Assembly: GCA_964247055.1 (NCBI GenBank) | Contig: OZ176050.1 | Span: 1,054,001 to 1,118,000, forward strand | Length of the DNA stretch: 64,000 bases | Direction: 5' to 3' | From: Paragordius varius | Taxonomy: Eukaryota > Nematomorpha | In this document: positions 12,051-25,345 of the stretch, one piece after another | How the letters are laid out: every line of letters begins with the position of its first letter | How positions within the stretch are numbered: the first letter of the stretch is position 1 | Made by a program: the position numbers and the translations under genes | The notes under the pieces: generated by a model | Told to the model about the DNA's origin: nothing | Databases searched by the model: none | Seen by the model: only the letters and a program-made list of their open reading frames with translations

Positions 12051-12965
12051 TTGTCCTTAAAAATCGGGTATTGGTCCCCGGTGAACAAAATTATTTTTTA
12101 TACATTCTCTTAGTAAAACTACATCAAAATATAGAAATAGTTTGACAAACTCTTTCATATCCGATTTTTACAACGATACTTTAAAAATTAATGTATAAAA
12201 CTAGTCGCATCAATACTCAAGTTATTTGTCCTTAAAAATCGGATATTGGTCCCCGGTGAACAAAATTATTTTTTATACATTCTCTTAGTAAAACTACATC
12301 AAAATATAGAAATAGTTTGACAAATTCTTTCATATCCGATTTTTACAACGATACTTTAAAAATTAATGTATAAAACTAGTCGCATCAATACTCAAGTTAA
12401 ATTTTGTCCTTAAAAATGGGATATTGGTCACCGGTGAACAAAACTATTTTTTATACATTCTCTTAGTAAGACTACATCAAAATATAGAGATAGTTTGACA
12501 AACTATTTCATATCCGATTTTTACAACGATACTTTATAAAATAATGTATTAAACTAGTCGCATCAATACTCAAGTTAAACTTTGTCCTTAAAAATCGGAT
12601 ATTGGTCACCGGTGAACAAAACTATTTTTTATACATTCTCTTAGTAGGACTACATCAAAATATAGAGATAGTTTGGCAAACTCTTTCATATCCGATTTTT
12701 ACAACGATACTTTAAAAATTATGGTATTAAACCAGTCGCATCAATACTCAAGTTACACTTTGTCCTTAAAAATCGGATATTGGTCACCGGTGAACAAAAC
12801 TACTTATTATACATTCTCTTAGTAAGACTACATCAAAATATAGAGATAGTTTGACAAACTCTTTCAAATCCGATTTTTACAACGATATTTAAAAATTAAT
12901 GTATAAAACTAGTCGTATCAATAAATCGCATCAATACTCAAGTTAAACTTTGTCCTTAAAAATCG
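12040..12965 (+). repeat. Left copy of a 0.9-kb block repeated 50594 bp away
   Basis: Two successive GGTCCCCGGTG variants (near 12071 and 12246) and CTACTTATTATAC (12800) recur at a constant offset of 50594 bp, near 62665, 62840 and 63394. The ACTTATTATAC variant also occurs near 14370, so this block has a third, nearer relative. Confidence 0.85.
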
Positions 12966-13479
12966 GATATTGGTCACCGGTGAACAAAATTGTTTTTTAT
13001 ACATTCTCTTAGTAGGACTACATCAAAATATAGAGATAGTTTGGCAAACTTTTTCATATCCGATTTTTACAACGATACTTTAAAAATTATGGTATTAAAC
13101 CAGTCGCATCAATACTCAAGTTAAACTTTGTCCTTAAAAATCGGATATTGGTCACCGGTGAACAAAATTATTTTTTATACATTCTCTTTGTAAGACTACA
13201 TCAAAATATAGAAATAGTTTGACAAACTCTTTCATATCCGATTTTTACAACGATACTTTATAAATTATGGTATTAAACCAGTCGCATCAATACTCAAGTT
13301 AAACTTTGTCCTTAAAAATCGGATATTGGTCACCGGTGAACAAAACTATTTTTTATACATTCTCTTAGTAAGACTACATCAAAATATAGAGATAGTTTGA
13401 CAAACTCTTTCATATCCGATTTTTACAACGATACTTTAAAAATTAATGTATTAAACTAGTCGCATCAATACTCAAGTTA

Positions 13480-14180
13480 AACTTTGTCCTTTAAAATCGG
13501 ATATTGATCACCGGTGAAGAAAATTATTTTTTATACATTCTCTTAGTAAGACTACATCAAAATATAGAAATAGTTTGACAAACTCGTTCATATCCGATAT
13601 TACAACGATACTTTAAAAATTAATGTATTAAACTAGTCGCATCAATACTCAAGCTAAACTTTGTCCTTAAAAATCGGATATTGGTCACCGGTGAACGAAA
13701 CTATTTTTTATACATTCTCTTAGTAGGACTACATCAAAATATAGAGATAGTTTGGCAAACTCTTTCATATCCGATTTTTACAACGATACTTTAAAAATTA
13801 ATGTATAAAACTAGTCGCATCAATACTCAAGTTAAACTTTGTCCTTAAAAATCGGATATTCGTCACCGGTGAACAAAATTATTTTTTATACATTCTCTTA
13901 GTAAGACTACATCAAAATATAGAAATAGTTTGACAAACTCTTTCATATCCGATATACAACGATAAAGCTAAACATTGTCCTTAAAAATCGGATATTGGTC
14001 ACCGGTGAACAAAACTATTTTTTTTACATTCTCATTAAGACTACATCAAAATATAGAGATAGTTTGACAAACTCTTTCATATCCGATTTTTACAGCGATA
14101 CTTTAAAAATTAATGTATTAAACTAGTCGCATCAATACTCAAGTTAAACTTTGTCCTTAAAAATCGGATATTGGTCACCG
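13480..14180 (+). repeat. 0.7-kb block shared with 15.06-15.76 kb
   Basis: The block carries CTTTAAAATCGG, TTGATCACCGG with GTGAAG, the GATATTACAACGATAC form, GAACGAAAC, ATTCGTCACC and a short monomer. The same order is found 1581-1582 bp downstream, and again near 44.54 and 50.18 kb. It is a marker haplotype for the flanks of the array. Confidence 0.82.
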
Positions 14181-15059
14181 GTGAACAAAACTATTTTTTA
14201 TACATTCTCTTAGTAGGACTACATCAAAATATAGAGATAGTTTGGCAAACTCTTTCATATCCGATTTTTACAACGATACTTTAAAAATTATGGTATTAAA
14301 CCAGTCGCATCAATACTCAAGTTACACTTTGTCCTTAAAAATCGGATATTGGTCACCGGTGAACAAAACTACTTATTATACATTCTCTTAATAAGACTAC
14401 ATCAAAATATAGAGATAGTTTGACAAACTCTTTCAAATCCGATTTTTACAACGATATTTAAAAATTAATGTATAAAACTAGTCGTATCAATAAATCGCAT
14501 CAATACTCAAGTTAAACTTTGTCCTTAAAAATCGGATATTGGTCACCGGTGAACAAAACTATTTTTTATACATTCTCTTAGTAAGACTACATCAAAATAT
14601 AGAGATAGTTTGACAAACTCTTTCATATCCGATTTTTACAACGATACTTTAAAAATTAATGTATTAAACTAGTCGCATCAATACTCAAGTTAAACTTTGT
14701 CCTTAAAAATCGGATATTCGTCACCGGTGAACAAAATTATTTTTTATACATTATCTTAGTAAGACTACATCAAAATATAGAAATAGTTTGACAAACTCTT
14801 TCATATCCGATTTTTACAACGATACTTTAAAAATTAATGTATTAAACTAGTCGCATCAATACTCAAGTTAAACATTGTCCTTAAAAATCGGATATTGGTC
14901 ACCGGTGAACAAAATTATTTTATATACATTCTCTTAGTAAGACTACATCAAAATATAGAGATAGTTTGACAAACTCTTTCATATCCGATTTTTACAACGA
15001 TATTTAAAAATTAATGTATAAAACTAGTCGTATCAATAAATCGCATCAATACTCAAGTT

Positions 15060-16430
15060 AAACTTTGTCCTTTAAAATCGGATATTGATCACCGGTGAAG
15101 AAAATTATTTTTTATACATTCTCTTAGTAAGACTACATCAAAATATAGAAATAGTTTGACAAACTCTTTCATATCCGATATTACAACGATACTTTAAAAA
15201 TTAATGTATTAAACTAGTCGCATCAATACTCAAGCTAAACTTTGTCCTTAAAAATCGGATATTGGTCACCGGTGAACGAAACTATTTTTTATACATTCTC
15301 TTAGTAGGACTACATCAAAATATAGAGATAGTTTGGCAAACTCTTTCATATCCGATTTTTACAACGATACTTTAAAAATTAATGTATAAAACTAGTCGCA
15401 TCAATACTCAAGTTAAACTTTGTCCTTAAAAATCGGATATTCGTCACCGGTGAACAAAATTATTTTTTATACATTCTCTTAGTAAGACTACATCAAAATA
15501 TAGAAATAGTTTGACAAACTCTTTCATATCCGATATTACAACGATAAAGCTAAACATTGTCCTTAAAAATCGGATATTGGTCACCGGTGAACAAAACTAT
15601 TTTTTTTACATTCTCATTAAGACTACATCAAAATATAGAGATAGTTTGACAAACTCTTTCATATCCGATTTTTACAGCGATACTTTAAAAATTAATGTAT
15701 TAAACTAGTCGCATCAATACTCAAGTTAAACTTTGCCCTTAAAAATCGGATATTGGTCACCGGTGAACAAAATTATTTTTTATACATTCTCTTAGTAAGA
15801 CTACATCAAAATATAGAGATAGTTTGACAAACTCTTTCTTATCCGATTTTTACAACGATACTTTAAAAATTATGGTATTAAACCAGTCGCATCAATACTC
15901 AAGTACAACTTTGTCCTTAAAAATCGGATATTGGTCACCGGTGAACAAAATTATTTTATATACATTCTCTTAGTAAGACTACATCAAATTATAGAGATAG
16001 TTTGACAAACTCTTTCATATCCGATTTTTACAACGATACTTTAAAAATTAATGTATAAAACTAGTCGCATCAATACTCAAGCTAAAATTGTCCTTAAAAA
16101 TCGGATATTGGTCACCGGTGAACAAAACTATTTTTTATACATTCTCTTAGTAAGACTACATCATTATATAGAGATAGTTTGACAAACTCTTTCATATCCG
16201 ATTTTTACAACGATATTTAAGAATTAATGTATAAAACTAGTCGTATCAATAAATAGCATCAATACTCAAGTTAAACTCTGTCCTTAAAAATCGGATATTG
16301 GTCACCGATGAACAAAATTATTTTTTATACATTCTCGTAGTAGGACTACATCAAAATATAGAGATAGTTTGGCAAACTTTTTCATAATCGATTTTTACAA
16401 CGATACTTTAAAAATTAATGTATAAAACTA
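15060..16430 (+). repeat. 1.4-kb flank block, copy 1 of 3
   Basis: From TTGATCACCGG (15085) to the GCTAAAATTG variant (16081) and beyond, the order of variants matches 44.54-45.92 kb at an offset of 29478-29480 bp, and also 50.18-51.39 kb. The third copy lacks exactly one monomer. The match ends near 16.43 kb, where the block with GGTGACCTGTGAAC begins. Confidence 0.82.
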
Positions 16431-17930
16431 GTCGCATCAATACTCAAGTTAAACTTTGTCCTTAAAAATCGGATATTGGTCACCGGTGAACAAAATTATT
16501 TTTTACACATTCTCTTAGCAAGACTACATCAAAATATAGAGATAGTTTGAGAAACTCTTTCATATCCGATTTTTACAACGATACTTTAAAAATTAATATA
16601 TAAAACTAGTCGTATCAATAAATCGCATCAATACTCAAGTTAAACTTTGTCCTTAAAAATCGGATATTGGTGACCTGTGAACAAAATTATTTTTTATACA
16701 TTCTCTTAGTAGGACTACATCAAAATATAGAGATAGTTTGGCAAACTCTTTCATATCCGATTTTACAACGATACTTTAAAAATTATGGTATTAAACCAGT
16801 CGCATCAATACTCAAGTTAAACTTTGTCCTTAAAAATCGGATATTGGTCACCGGTGAACAAAACTATTTTTTTTACATTCTCTTAGTAAGACTACATCAA
16901 AATATAGAGATAGTTTGACAAACTCTTTCATATCCGATTTTTACAGCGATACTTTATAAATTAATGTATTAAACTAGTCGCATCAATACATAAGTTAAAC
17001 TTTGTCCTTAAAAATCGGATATTGGTCACCGGTGAACGAAACTATTTTTTATACATTCTCTTAGTAGGACTACATCAAAATATAGAGATAGTTTGGAAAA
17101 CTCTTTAATATCCGATTTTTACAACGATACTTTAAAAATTAATGTATAAAACTAGTCGCATCAATACTCAAGTTAAACTTTGTCCTTAAAAATCGGATAT
17201 TGGTCACCGGTGAACAAAATTATTTTTTATACATTCTCTTAGTAAGACTACATCAAAATATAGAAATAGTTTGACAAACTCTTTCATATCCGATATTACA
17301 ACGATAAAGCTAAACATTGTCCTTAAAAATCGGATATTGGTCACCGGTGAACAAAACTATTTTTTATACATTCTCATTAAGACTACATCAAAATATAGAG
17401 ATAGTTTGACAAACTCTTTCATATCCGATTTTTACAGTGATACTTTAAAAATTAATGTATTAAACTAGTCGCATCAATACTTAAGTTAAACTTTGTCCTT
17501 AAAAATCGGATATTGGTCACCGGTGAACAAAATTATTTTTTATACATTCTCTTAGTAAGACTACATCAAAATATAGAGATAGTTTGACAAACACTTTCAT
17601 ATCCGATTTTTACAACGATACTTTAAAAATTATGGTATTAAACCAGTCGCATCAATACTCAAGCTAAACATTGTCCTTAAAAATAGGATAATGGTCACCG
17701 GTGAACAAAATTATTTTTTATACATTCTCTTAGTAAGACTACATCAAAATATAGAGATAGTTTGACAAACTCTTTCATATCCGATTTTTACAACGATACT
17801 TTAAAAATTAATGTATAAAACTAGTCGTATCAATAAATCGCATCAATACTCAAGTTAAACTTTGTCCTTAAAAATCGGATATTGGTCACCGGTGAACAAA
17901 ATTATTTTTTATACATTCTCTTAGTAAGAC
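16430..17930 (+). repeat. 1.5-kb segment, copy 1 of a 4431-bp-spaced duplication
   Basis: Landmarks at 16501 (TTTTACACATTCTCTTAGCA), GGTGACCTGTGAAC (near 16669), ACATAAGTTAAAC (near 16988) and the short monomer at 17266 recur 4431 bp downstream. The copies part near 17930, where this one enters the 315-bp dimer series. Confidence 0.9.
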
Positions 17931-17947
17931 TACATCAAAATATAGAA

Positions 17948-18892
17948 ATAGTTTGACAAACTCTTTCATATCCGATATTACAACGATAAAGCTAAACTTT
18001 GTCCTTAAAAATCGGATATTGGTCACCGGTGAACGAAACTATTTTTTATACATTCTCTTAGTAGGACTACATCAAAATATAGAGATAGTTTGGAAAACTC
18101 TTTAATATCCGATTTTTACAACGATACTTTAAAAATTAATGTATAAAACTAGTCGCATCAATACTCAAGTTAAACTTTGTCCTTAAAAATCGGATATTGG
18201 TCACCGGTGAACAAAATTATTTTTTATACATTCTCTTAGTAAGACTACATCAAAATATAGAAATAGTTTGACAAACTCTTTCATATCCGATATTACAACG
18301 ATAAAGCTAAACTTTGTCCTTAAAAATCGGATATTGGTCACCGGTGAACGAAACTATTTTTTATACATTCTCTTAGTAGGACTACATCAAAATATAGAGA
18401 TAGTTTGGAAAACTCTTTAATATCCGATTTTTACAACGATACTTTAAAAATTAATGTATAAAACTAGTCGCATCAATACTCAAGTTAAACTTTGTCCTTA
18501 AAAATCGGATATTGGTCACCGGTGAACAAAATTATTTTTTATACATTCTCTTAGTAAGACTACATCAAAATATAGAAATAGTTTGACAAACTCTTTCATA
18601 TCCGATATTACAACGATAAAGCTAAACTTTGTCCTTAAAAATCGGATATTGGTCACCGGTGAACGAAACTATTTTTTATACATTCTCTTAGTAGGACTAC
18701 ATCAAAATATAGAGATAGTTTGGAAAACTCTTTAATATCCGATTTTTACAACGATACTTTAAAAATTAATGTATAAAACTAGTCGCATCAATACTCAAGT
18801 TAAACTTTGTCCTTAAAAATCGGATATTGGTCACCGGTGAACAAAATTATTTTTTATACATTCTCTTAGTAAGACTACATCAAAATATAGAA
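17948..18892 (+). repeat. Dimeric higher-order repeat, 315 bp, three copies
   Basis: A 137-bp short monomer plus a 178-bp monomer carrying GGAAAACTCTTTAATATCC form a 315-bp unit, starting at 17948, 18263 and 18578. The three units look identical by eye. Such uniformity points to very recent unequal exchange or slippage. Confidence 0.93.
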
Positions 18893-19449
18893 ATAGTTTG
18901 ACAAATTCTTTCATATCCGATTTTTACAACGATACTTTAAAAAATGTATTTAACTAGTCGCATCAATACTCAAGTTAAACTTTGTCCTTAAAAATCGGAT
19001 ATTGGTCACCGGTGAACAAAATTATTTTTTACACATTCTCTTAGCAAGACTACATCAAAATATAGAGATAGTTTGAGAAACTCTTTCATATCCGATTTTT
19101 ACAACGATACTTTAAAAATTAATATATAAAACTAGTCGTATCAATAAATCGCATCAATACTCAAGTTAAACTTTGTCCTTAAAAATCGGATATTGGTGAC
19201 CTGTGAACAAAATTATTTTTTACACATTCTCTTAGCAAGACTACATCAAAATATAGAGATAGTTTGAGAAACTCTTTCATATCCGATTTTTACAACGATA
19301 CTTTAAAAATTAATATATAAAACTAGTCGTATCAATAAATCGCATCAATACTCAAGTTAAACTTTGTCCTTAAAAATCGGATATTGGTCACCGGTGAACA
19401 AAATTATTTTTTATACATTCTCTTAGTAAGACTACATCAAAATATAGAA

Positions 19450-20079
19450 ATAGTTTGACAAACTCTTTCATATCCGATATTACAACGATAAAGCTAAACT
19501 TTGTCCTTAAAAATCGGATATTGGTCACCGGTGAACGAAACTATTTTTTATACATTCTCTTAGTAGGACTACATCAAAATATAGAGATAGTTTGGAAAAC
19601 TCTTTAATATCCGATTTTTACAACGATACTTTAAAAATTAATGTATAAAACTAGTCGCATCAATACTCAAGTTAAACTTTGTCCTTAAAAATCGGATATT
19701 GGTCACCGGTGAACAAAATTATTTTTTATACATTCTCTTAGTAAGACTACATCAAAATATAGAAATAGTTTGACAAACTCTTTCATATCCGATATTACAA
19801 CGATAAAGCTAAACTTTGTCCTTAAAAATCGGATATTGGTCACCGGTGAACGAAACTATTTTTTATACATTCTCTTAGTAGGACTACATCAAAATATAGA
19901 GATAGTTTGGAAAACTCTTTAATATCCGATTTTTACAACGATACTTTAAAAATTAATGTATAAAACTAGTCGCATCAATACTCAAGTTAAACTTTGTCCT
20001 TAAAAATCGGATATTGGTCACCGGTGAACAAAATTATTTTTTATACATTCTCTTAGTAAGACTACATCAAAATATAGAA
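19450..20079 (+). repeat. Same 315-bp dimer, two further copies
   Basis: Units start at 19450 and 19765 and have the composition of the series at 17948. The distance from 18578 to 19450 is 872 bp, and the gap is filled by monomers bearing TTTTACACATTCTC and GGTGACCTGTGAAC. Confidence 0.92.
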
Positions 20080-20860
20080 ATAGTTTGACAAATTCTTTCA
20101 TATCCGATTTTTACAACGATACTTTAAAAAATGTATTTAACTAGTCGCATCAATACTCAAGTTAAACTTTGTCCTTAAAAATCGGATATTGGTCACCGGT
20201 GAACAAAATTATTTTTTACACATTCTCTTAGCAAGACTACATCAAAATATAGAGATAGTTTGAGAAACTCTTTCATATCCGATTTTTACAACGATACTTT
20301 AAAAATTAATATATAAAACTAGTCGTATCAATAAATCGCATCAATACTCAAGTTAAACTTTGTCCTTAAAAATCGGATATTGGTGACCTGTGAACAAAAT
20401 TATTTTTTATACATTCTCTTAGTAGGACTACATCAAAATATAGAGATAGTTTGGCAAACTCTTTCATATCCGATTTTACAACGATACTTTAAAAATTATG
20501 GTATTAAACCAGTCGCATCAATACTCAAGTTAAACTCTGTCCTTAAAAATCGGATATTGGTCACCGGTGAACGAAACTATTTTTTATACATTCTCTTAGT
20601 AGGACTACATCAAAATATAGAGATAGTTTGGAAAACTCTTTAATATCCGATTTTTACAACGATACTTTAAAAATTAATGTATAAAACTAGTCGCATCAAT
20701 ACTTAAGTTATTTGTCCTTAAAAATCGGATATTGGTCACCGGTGAACAAAATTATTTTTTATACATTCTCTTAGTAAAACTACATCAAAATATAGAAATA
20801 GTTTGACAAATTCTTTCATATCCGATTTTTACAACGATACTTTAAAAAATGTATTTAACT

Positions 20861-22361
20861 AGTCGCATCAATACTCAAGTTAAACTTTGTCCTTAAAAAT
20901 CGGATATTGGTCACCGGTGAACAAAATTATTTTTTACACATTCTCTTAGCAAGACTACATCAAAATATAGAGATAGTTTGAGAAACTCTTTCATATCCGA
21001 TTTTTACAACGATACTTTAAAAATTAATATATAAAACTAGTCGTATCAATAAATCGCATCAATACTCAAGTTAAACTTTGTCCTTAAAAATCGGATATTG
21101 GTGACCTGTGAACAAAATTATTTTTTATACATTCTCTTAGTAGGACTACATCAAAATATAGAGATAGTTTGGCAAACTCTTTCATATCCGATTTTACAAC
21201 GATACTTTAAATATTATGGTATTAAACCAGTCGCATCAATACTCAAGTTAAACTTTGTCCTTAAAAATCGGATATTGGTCACCGGTGAACAAAACTATTT
21301 TTTTTACATTCTCTTAGTAAGACTACATCAAAATATAGAGATAGTTTGACAAACTCTTTCATATCCGATTTTTACAGCGATACTTTATAAATTAATGTAT
21401 TAAACTAGTCGCATCAATACATAAGTTAAACTTTGTCCTTAAAAATCGGATATTGGTCACCGGTGAACGAAACTATTTTTTATACATTCTCTTAGTAGGA
21501 CTACATCAAAATATAGAGATAGTTTGGAAAACTCTTTAATATCCGATTTTTACAACGATACTTTAAAAATTAATGTATAAAACTAGTCGCATCAATACTC
21601 AAGTTAAACTTTGTCCTTAAAAATCGGATATTGGTCACCGGTGAACAAAATTATTTTTTATACATTCTCTTAGTAAGACTACATCAAAATATAGAAATAG
21701 TTTGACAAACTCTTTCATATCCGATATTACAACGATAAAGCTAAACATTGTCCTTAAAAATCGGATATTGGTCACCGGTGAACAAAACTATTTTTTATAC
21801 ATTCTCATTAAGACTACATCAAAATATAGAGATAGTTTGACAAACTCTTTCATATCCGATTTTTACAGTGATACTTTAAAAATTAATGTATTAAACTAGT
21901 CGCATCAATACTTAAGTTAAACTTTGTCCTTAAAAATCGGATATTGGTCACCGGTGAACAAAATTATTTTTTATACATTCTCTTAGTAAGACTACATCAA
22001 AATATAGAGATAGTTTGACAAACACTTTCATATCCGATTTTTACAACGATACTTTAAAAATTATGGTATTAAACCAGTCGCATCAATACTCAAGCTAAAC
22101 ATTGTCCTTAAAAATAGGATATTGGTCACCGGTGAACAAAATTATTTTTTATACATTCTCTTAGTAAGACTACATCAAAATATAGAGATAGTTTGACAAA
22201 CTCTTTCATATCCGATTTTTACAACGATACTTTAAAAATTAATGTATAAAACTAGTCGTATCAATAAATCGCATCAATACTCAAGTTAAACTTTGTCCTT
22301 AAAAATCGGATATTGGTCACCGGTGAACAAAATTATTTTTTATACATTCTCTTAGTAGGAC
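20861..22361 (+). repeat. 1.5-kb segment, copy 2 of the 4431-bp-spaced duplication
   Basis: This is the partner of 16430-17930, with the short monomer at 21697 (17266 plus 4431). Small differences include AATATTATGG against AAATTATGG near 21210 and GGATATTGG against GGATAATGG near 22116. After about 22360 it continues into monomers with GGACTAAATC. Confidence 0.9.
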
Positions 22362-23970
22362 TAAATCAAAATATAGAGATAGTTTGGCAAACTTTTTCAT
22401 AATCGATTTTTACAACGATACTTTAAAAATTAATGTATAAAACTAGTCGCATCAATACTCAAGTTAAACTTTGTCCTTAAAAATCGGATATTAGTCACCG
22501 GTAAACAAAATTATTTTTTATACATTCTCTTAGTAAGACTACATCAAAATATAGATATAGTTTGACAAATTCTTTCATATCCGATTTTTACAACGATACT
22601 TTAAAAATTAATGTATTTAACTAGTCGCATCAATACTCAAGTCCTTAAAAATCGGATATTGGTCACCGGTGAACAAAATTATTTTTTATACATTCTCTTA
22701 GCAAGACTACATCAAAATATAGAGATAGTTTGACAAACTCTTTCATATCCGATTTTTACAACGATACTTTAAAAATTAATGTATAAAACTAGTCGCATCA
22801 ATACTCATATTAAACTTTGTCCTTAAAAATCGGATATTGGTCACCGGTGAACAAAATTATTTTTTATACATTCTCTTAGTAGGACTACATCAAAATATAG
22901 AGATAGTTTGACAAACTATTTCATATCCGATTTTTACAACGATACTTTAGAAATTAATGTATTAAACTAGTCGCATCAATACTCAAGTTAAACTTTGTCC
23001 TTAAAAATCGGATATTGGTCACCGGTGAACAAAATTATTTTTTATACATTCTCTTAGTAAGACTACATCAAAATATAGAGATAGTTTGACAAACTCTTTC
23101 ATATCCGATTTTTACAACGATACTTTAAAAATTAATGTATAAAACTAGTCGTATCAATAAATCGCATCAATACTCAAGTTAAACTTTGTCCTTAAAAATC
23201 GGATATTGGTCACCGGTGAACAAAATTATTTTTTATACATTCTCTTAGTAGGACTACATCAAAATATAGAGATAGTTTCCAAACTTTTTCATAATCGATT
23301 TTTACAACGATACTTTAAAAATTAATGTATAAAACTAGTCGCATCAATACTCAAGTTAAATTTTGTCCTTAAAAATGGGTAAACTTTGTCCTTAAAAATC
23401 GGATATTGGTCACCGGTGAACAAAATTATTTTTTATACATTCTCTTAGTAAGACTACATCAAAATATAGAGATAGTTTGACAAACTCTTCTATATCCGAT
23501 TTTTACAACGATACTTTAAAAATTAATGTATAAAACTAGTCGTATCAATAAATCGCATCAATACTCAAGTTAAACTTTGTCCTTAAAAATCGGATATTGG
23601 TCACCGGTGAACAAAATCATTTTTTATACATTCTCTTAGTAGGACTACATCAAAATATAGAGATAGTTTGACAAACTCTTTCATATCCGATTTTTACAAC
23701 GATACTTTAAAAATTAATGTATAAAACTAGTCGTATCAATAAATCGCATCAATACTCAAGTTAAACTTTGTCCTTAAAAATCGGATATTGGTCACCGGTG
23801 AACAAAATTATTTTTTATACATTCTCTTAGTAGGACTACATCAAAATATAGAGATAGTTTCCAAACTTTTTCATAATCGATTTTTACAACGATACTTTAA
23901 AAATTAATGTATAAAACTAGTCGCATCAATACTCAAGTTAAATTTTGTCTTTAAAAATGGGATATTGGTC
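21340..23970 (+). repeat. 2.6-kb segment, copy 1 (partner at 26.49-29.13 kb)
   Basis: TTACAGCGATACTTTATAAA (21372), the short monomer (21697), TAGGACTAAATC (22356) and the 23-bp duplication (23357) recur at an offset of 5145 bp. The offset becomes 5158 bp after the downstream copy gains the 13-bp insertion near 27590. Confidence 0.9.
23357..23402 (+). repeat. 23-bp micro-duplication inside a monomer
   Basis: Two adjacent 23-bp stretches, TAAATTTTGTCC... and TAAACTTTGTCC..., both end in the left inverted-repeat arm, the first ending TGGG and the second TCGG. The same duplication is seen at 28515-28560 and 29807-29852, so it was carried along by the larger duplications. Confidence 0.9.
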
Positions 23971-25345
23971 ACCGGTGAACAAAATTATTTTTTATACATT
24001 CTCTTAGTAGGACTACATCAAAATATAGAGATAGTTTGGAAAACTCTTTAATATCCGATTTTTACAACGATACTTTAAAAATTAATGTATAAAACTAGTC
24101 GCATCAATACTCAAGTTATTTGTCCTTAAAAATCGGATATTGGTCACCGGTGAACAAAATTATTTTTTATACATTCTCTTAGTAAAACTACATCAAAATA
24201 TAGAAATAGTTTGACAAATTCTTTCATATCCGATTTTTACAACGATACTTTAAAAAATGTATTTAACTAGTCGCATCAATACTCAAGTTAAACTTTGTCC
24301 TTAAAAATCGGATATTGGTCACCGGTCAACAAAATTATTTTTTACACATTCTCTTAGCAAGACTACATCAAAATATAGAGATAGTTTGAGAAACTCTTTC
24401 ATATCCGATTTTTACAACGATACTTTAAAAATTAATATATAAAACTAGTCGTATCAATAAATCGCATCAATACTCAAGTTAAACTTTGTCCTTAAAAATC
24501 GGATATTGGTGACCTGTGAACAAAATTATTTTTTATACATTCTCTTAGTAGGACTACATCAAAATATAGAGATAGTTTGACAAATTCTTTCATATCCGAT
24601 TTTTACAACGATACTTTAAAAATTAATGTATTTAACTAGTCGCATCAATACTCAAGTCCTTAAAAATCGGATATTGGTCACCGGTGAACAAAATTATTTT
24701 TTATACATTCTCTTAGCAAGACTACATCAAAATATAGAGATAGTTTGACAAACTCTTTCATATCCGATTTTTACAGCGATACTTTATAAATTAATGTATT
24801 AAACTAGTCGCATCAATACATAAGTTAAACTTTGTCCTTAAAAATCGGATATTGGTCACCGGTGAACGAAACTATTTTTTATACATTCTCTTAGTAGGAC
24901 TACATCAAAATATAGAGATAGTTTGGAAAACTCTTTAATATCCGATTTTTACAACGATACTTTAAAAATTAATGTATAAAACTAGTCGCATCAATACTCA
25001 AGTTAAACTTTGTCCTTAAAAATCGGATATTGGTCACCGGTGAACAAAATTATTTTTTATACATTCTCTTAGTAAGACTACATCAAAATATAGAAATAGT
25101 TTGACAAACTCTTTCATATCCGATATTACAACGATAAAGCTAAACATTGTCCTTAAAAATCGGATATTGGTCACCGGTGAACAAAACTATTTTTTATACA
25201 TTCTCATTAAGACTACATCAAAATATAGAGATAGTTTGACAAACTCTTTCATATCCGATTTTTACAGTGATACTTTAAAAATTAATGTATTAAACTAGTC
25301 GCATCAATACTTAAGTTAAACTTTGTCCTTAAAAATCGGATAATG
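23600..25345 (+). repeat. 1746-bp tandem duplication, copy 1
   Basis: Landmarks spaced 1746 bp apart include ACAAAATCATT (near 23610 and 25356), CTCTTAGTAGG (24001 and 25747), ACAGCGATACTTTATAAA and the short monomers at 25096 and 26842. The unit holds about ten monomers. The breakpoint lies near CGGATAATGG at 25337, the only base change at the joint. Confidence 0.92.

Noticed and set aside
16667..16918. 83- to 87-codon frames at 16667, 20380, 21098 and 38633
   Set aside because: These are satellite monomers read through two units after a 1-bp change. They carry the same repeat-derived peptide and are not genes.
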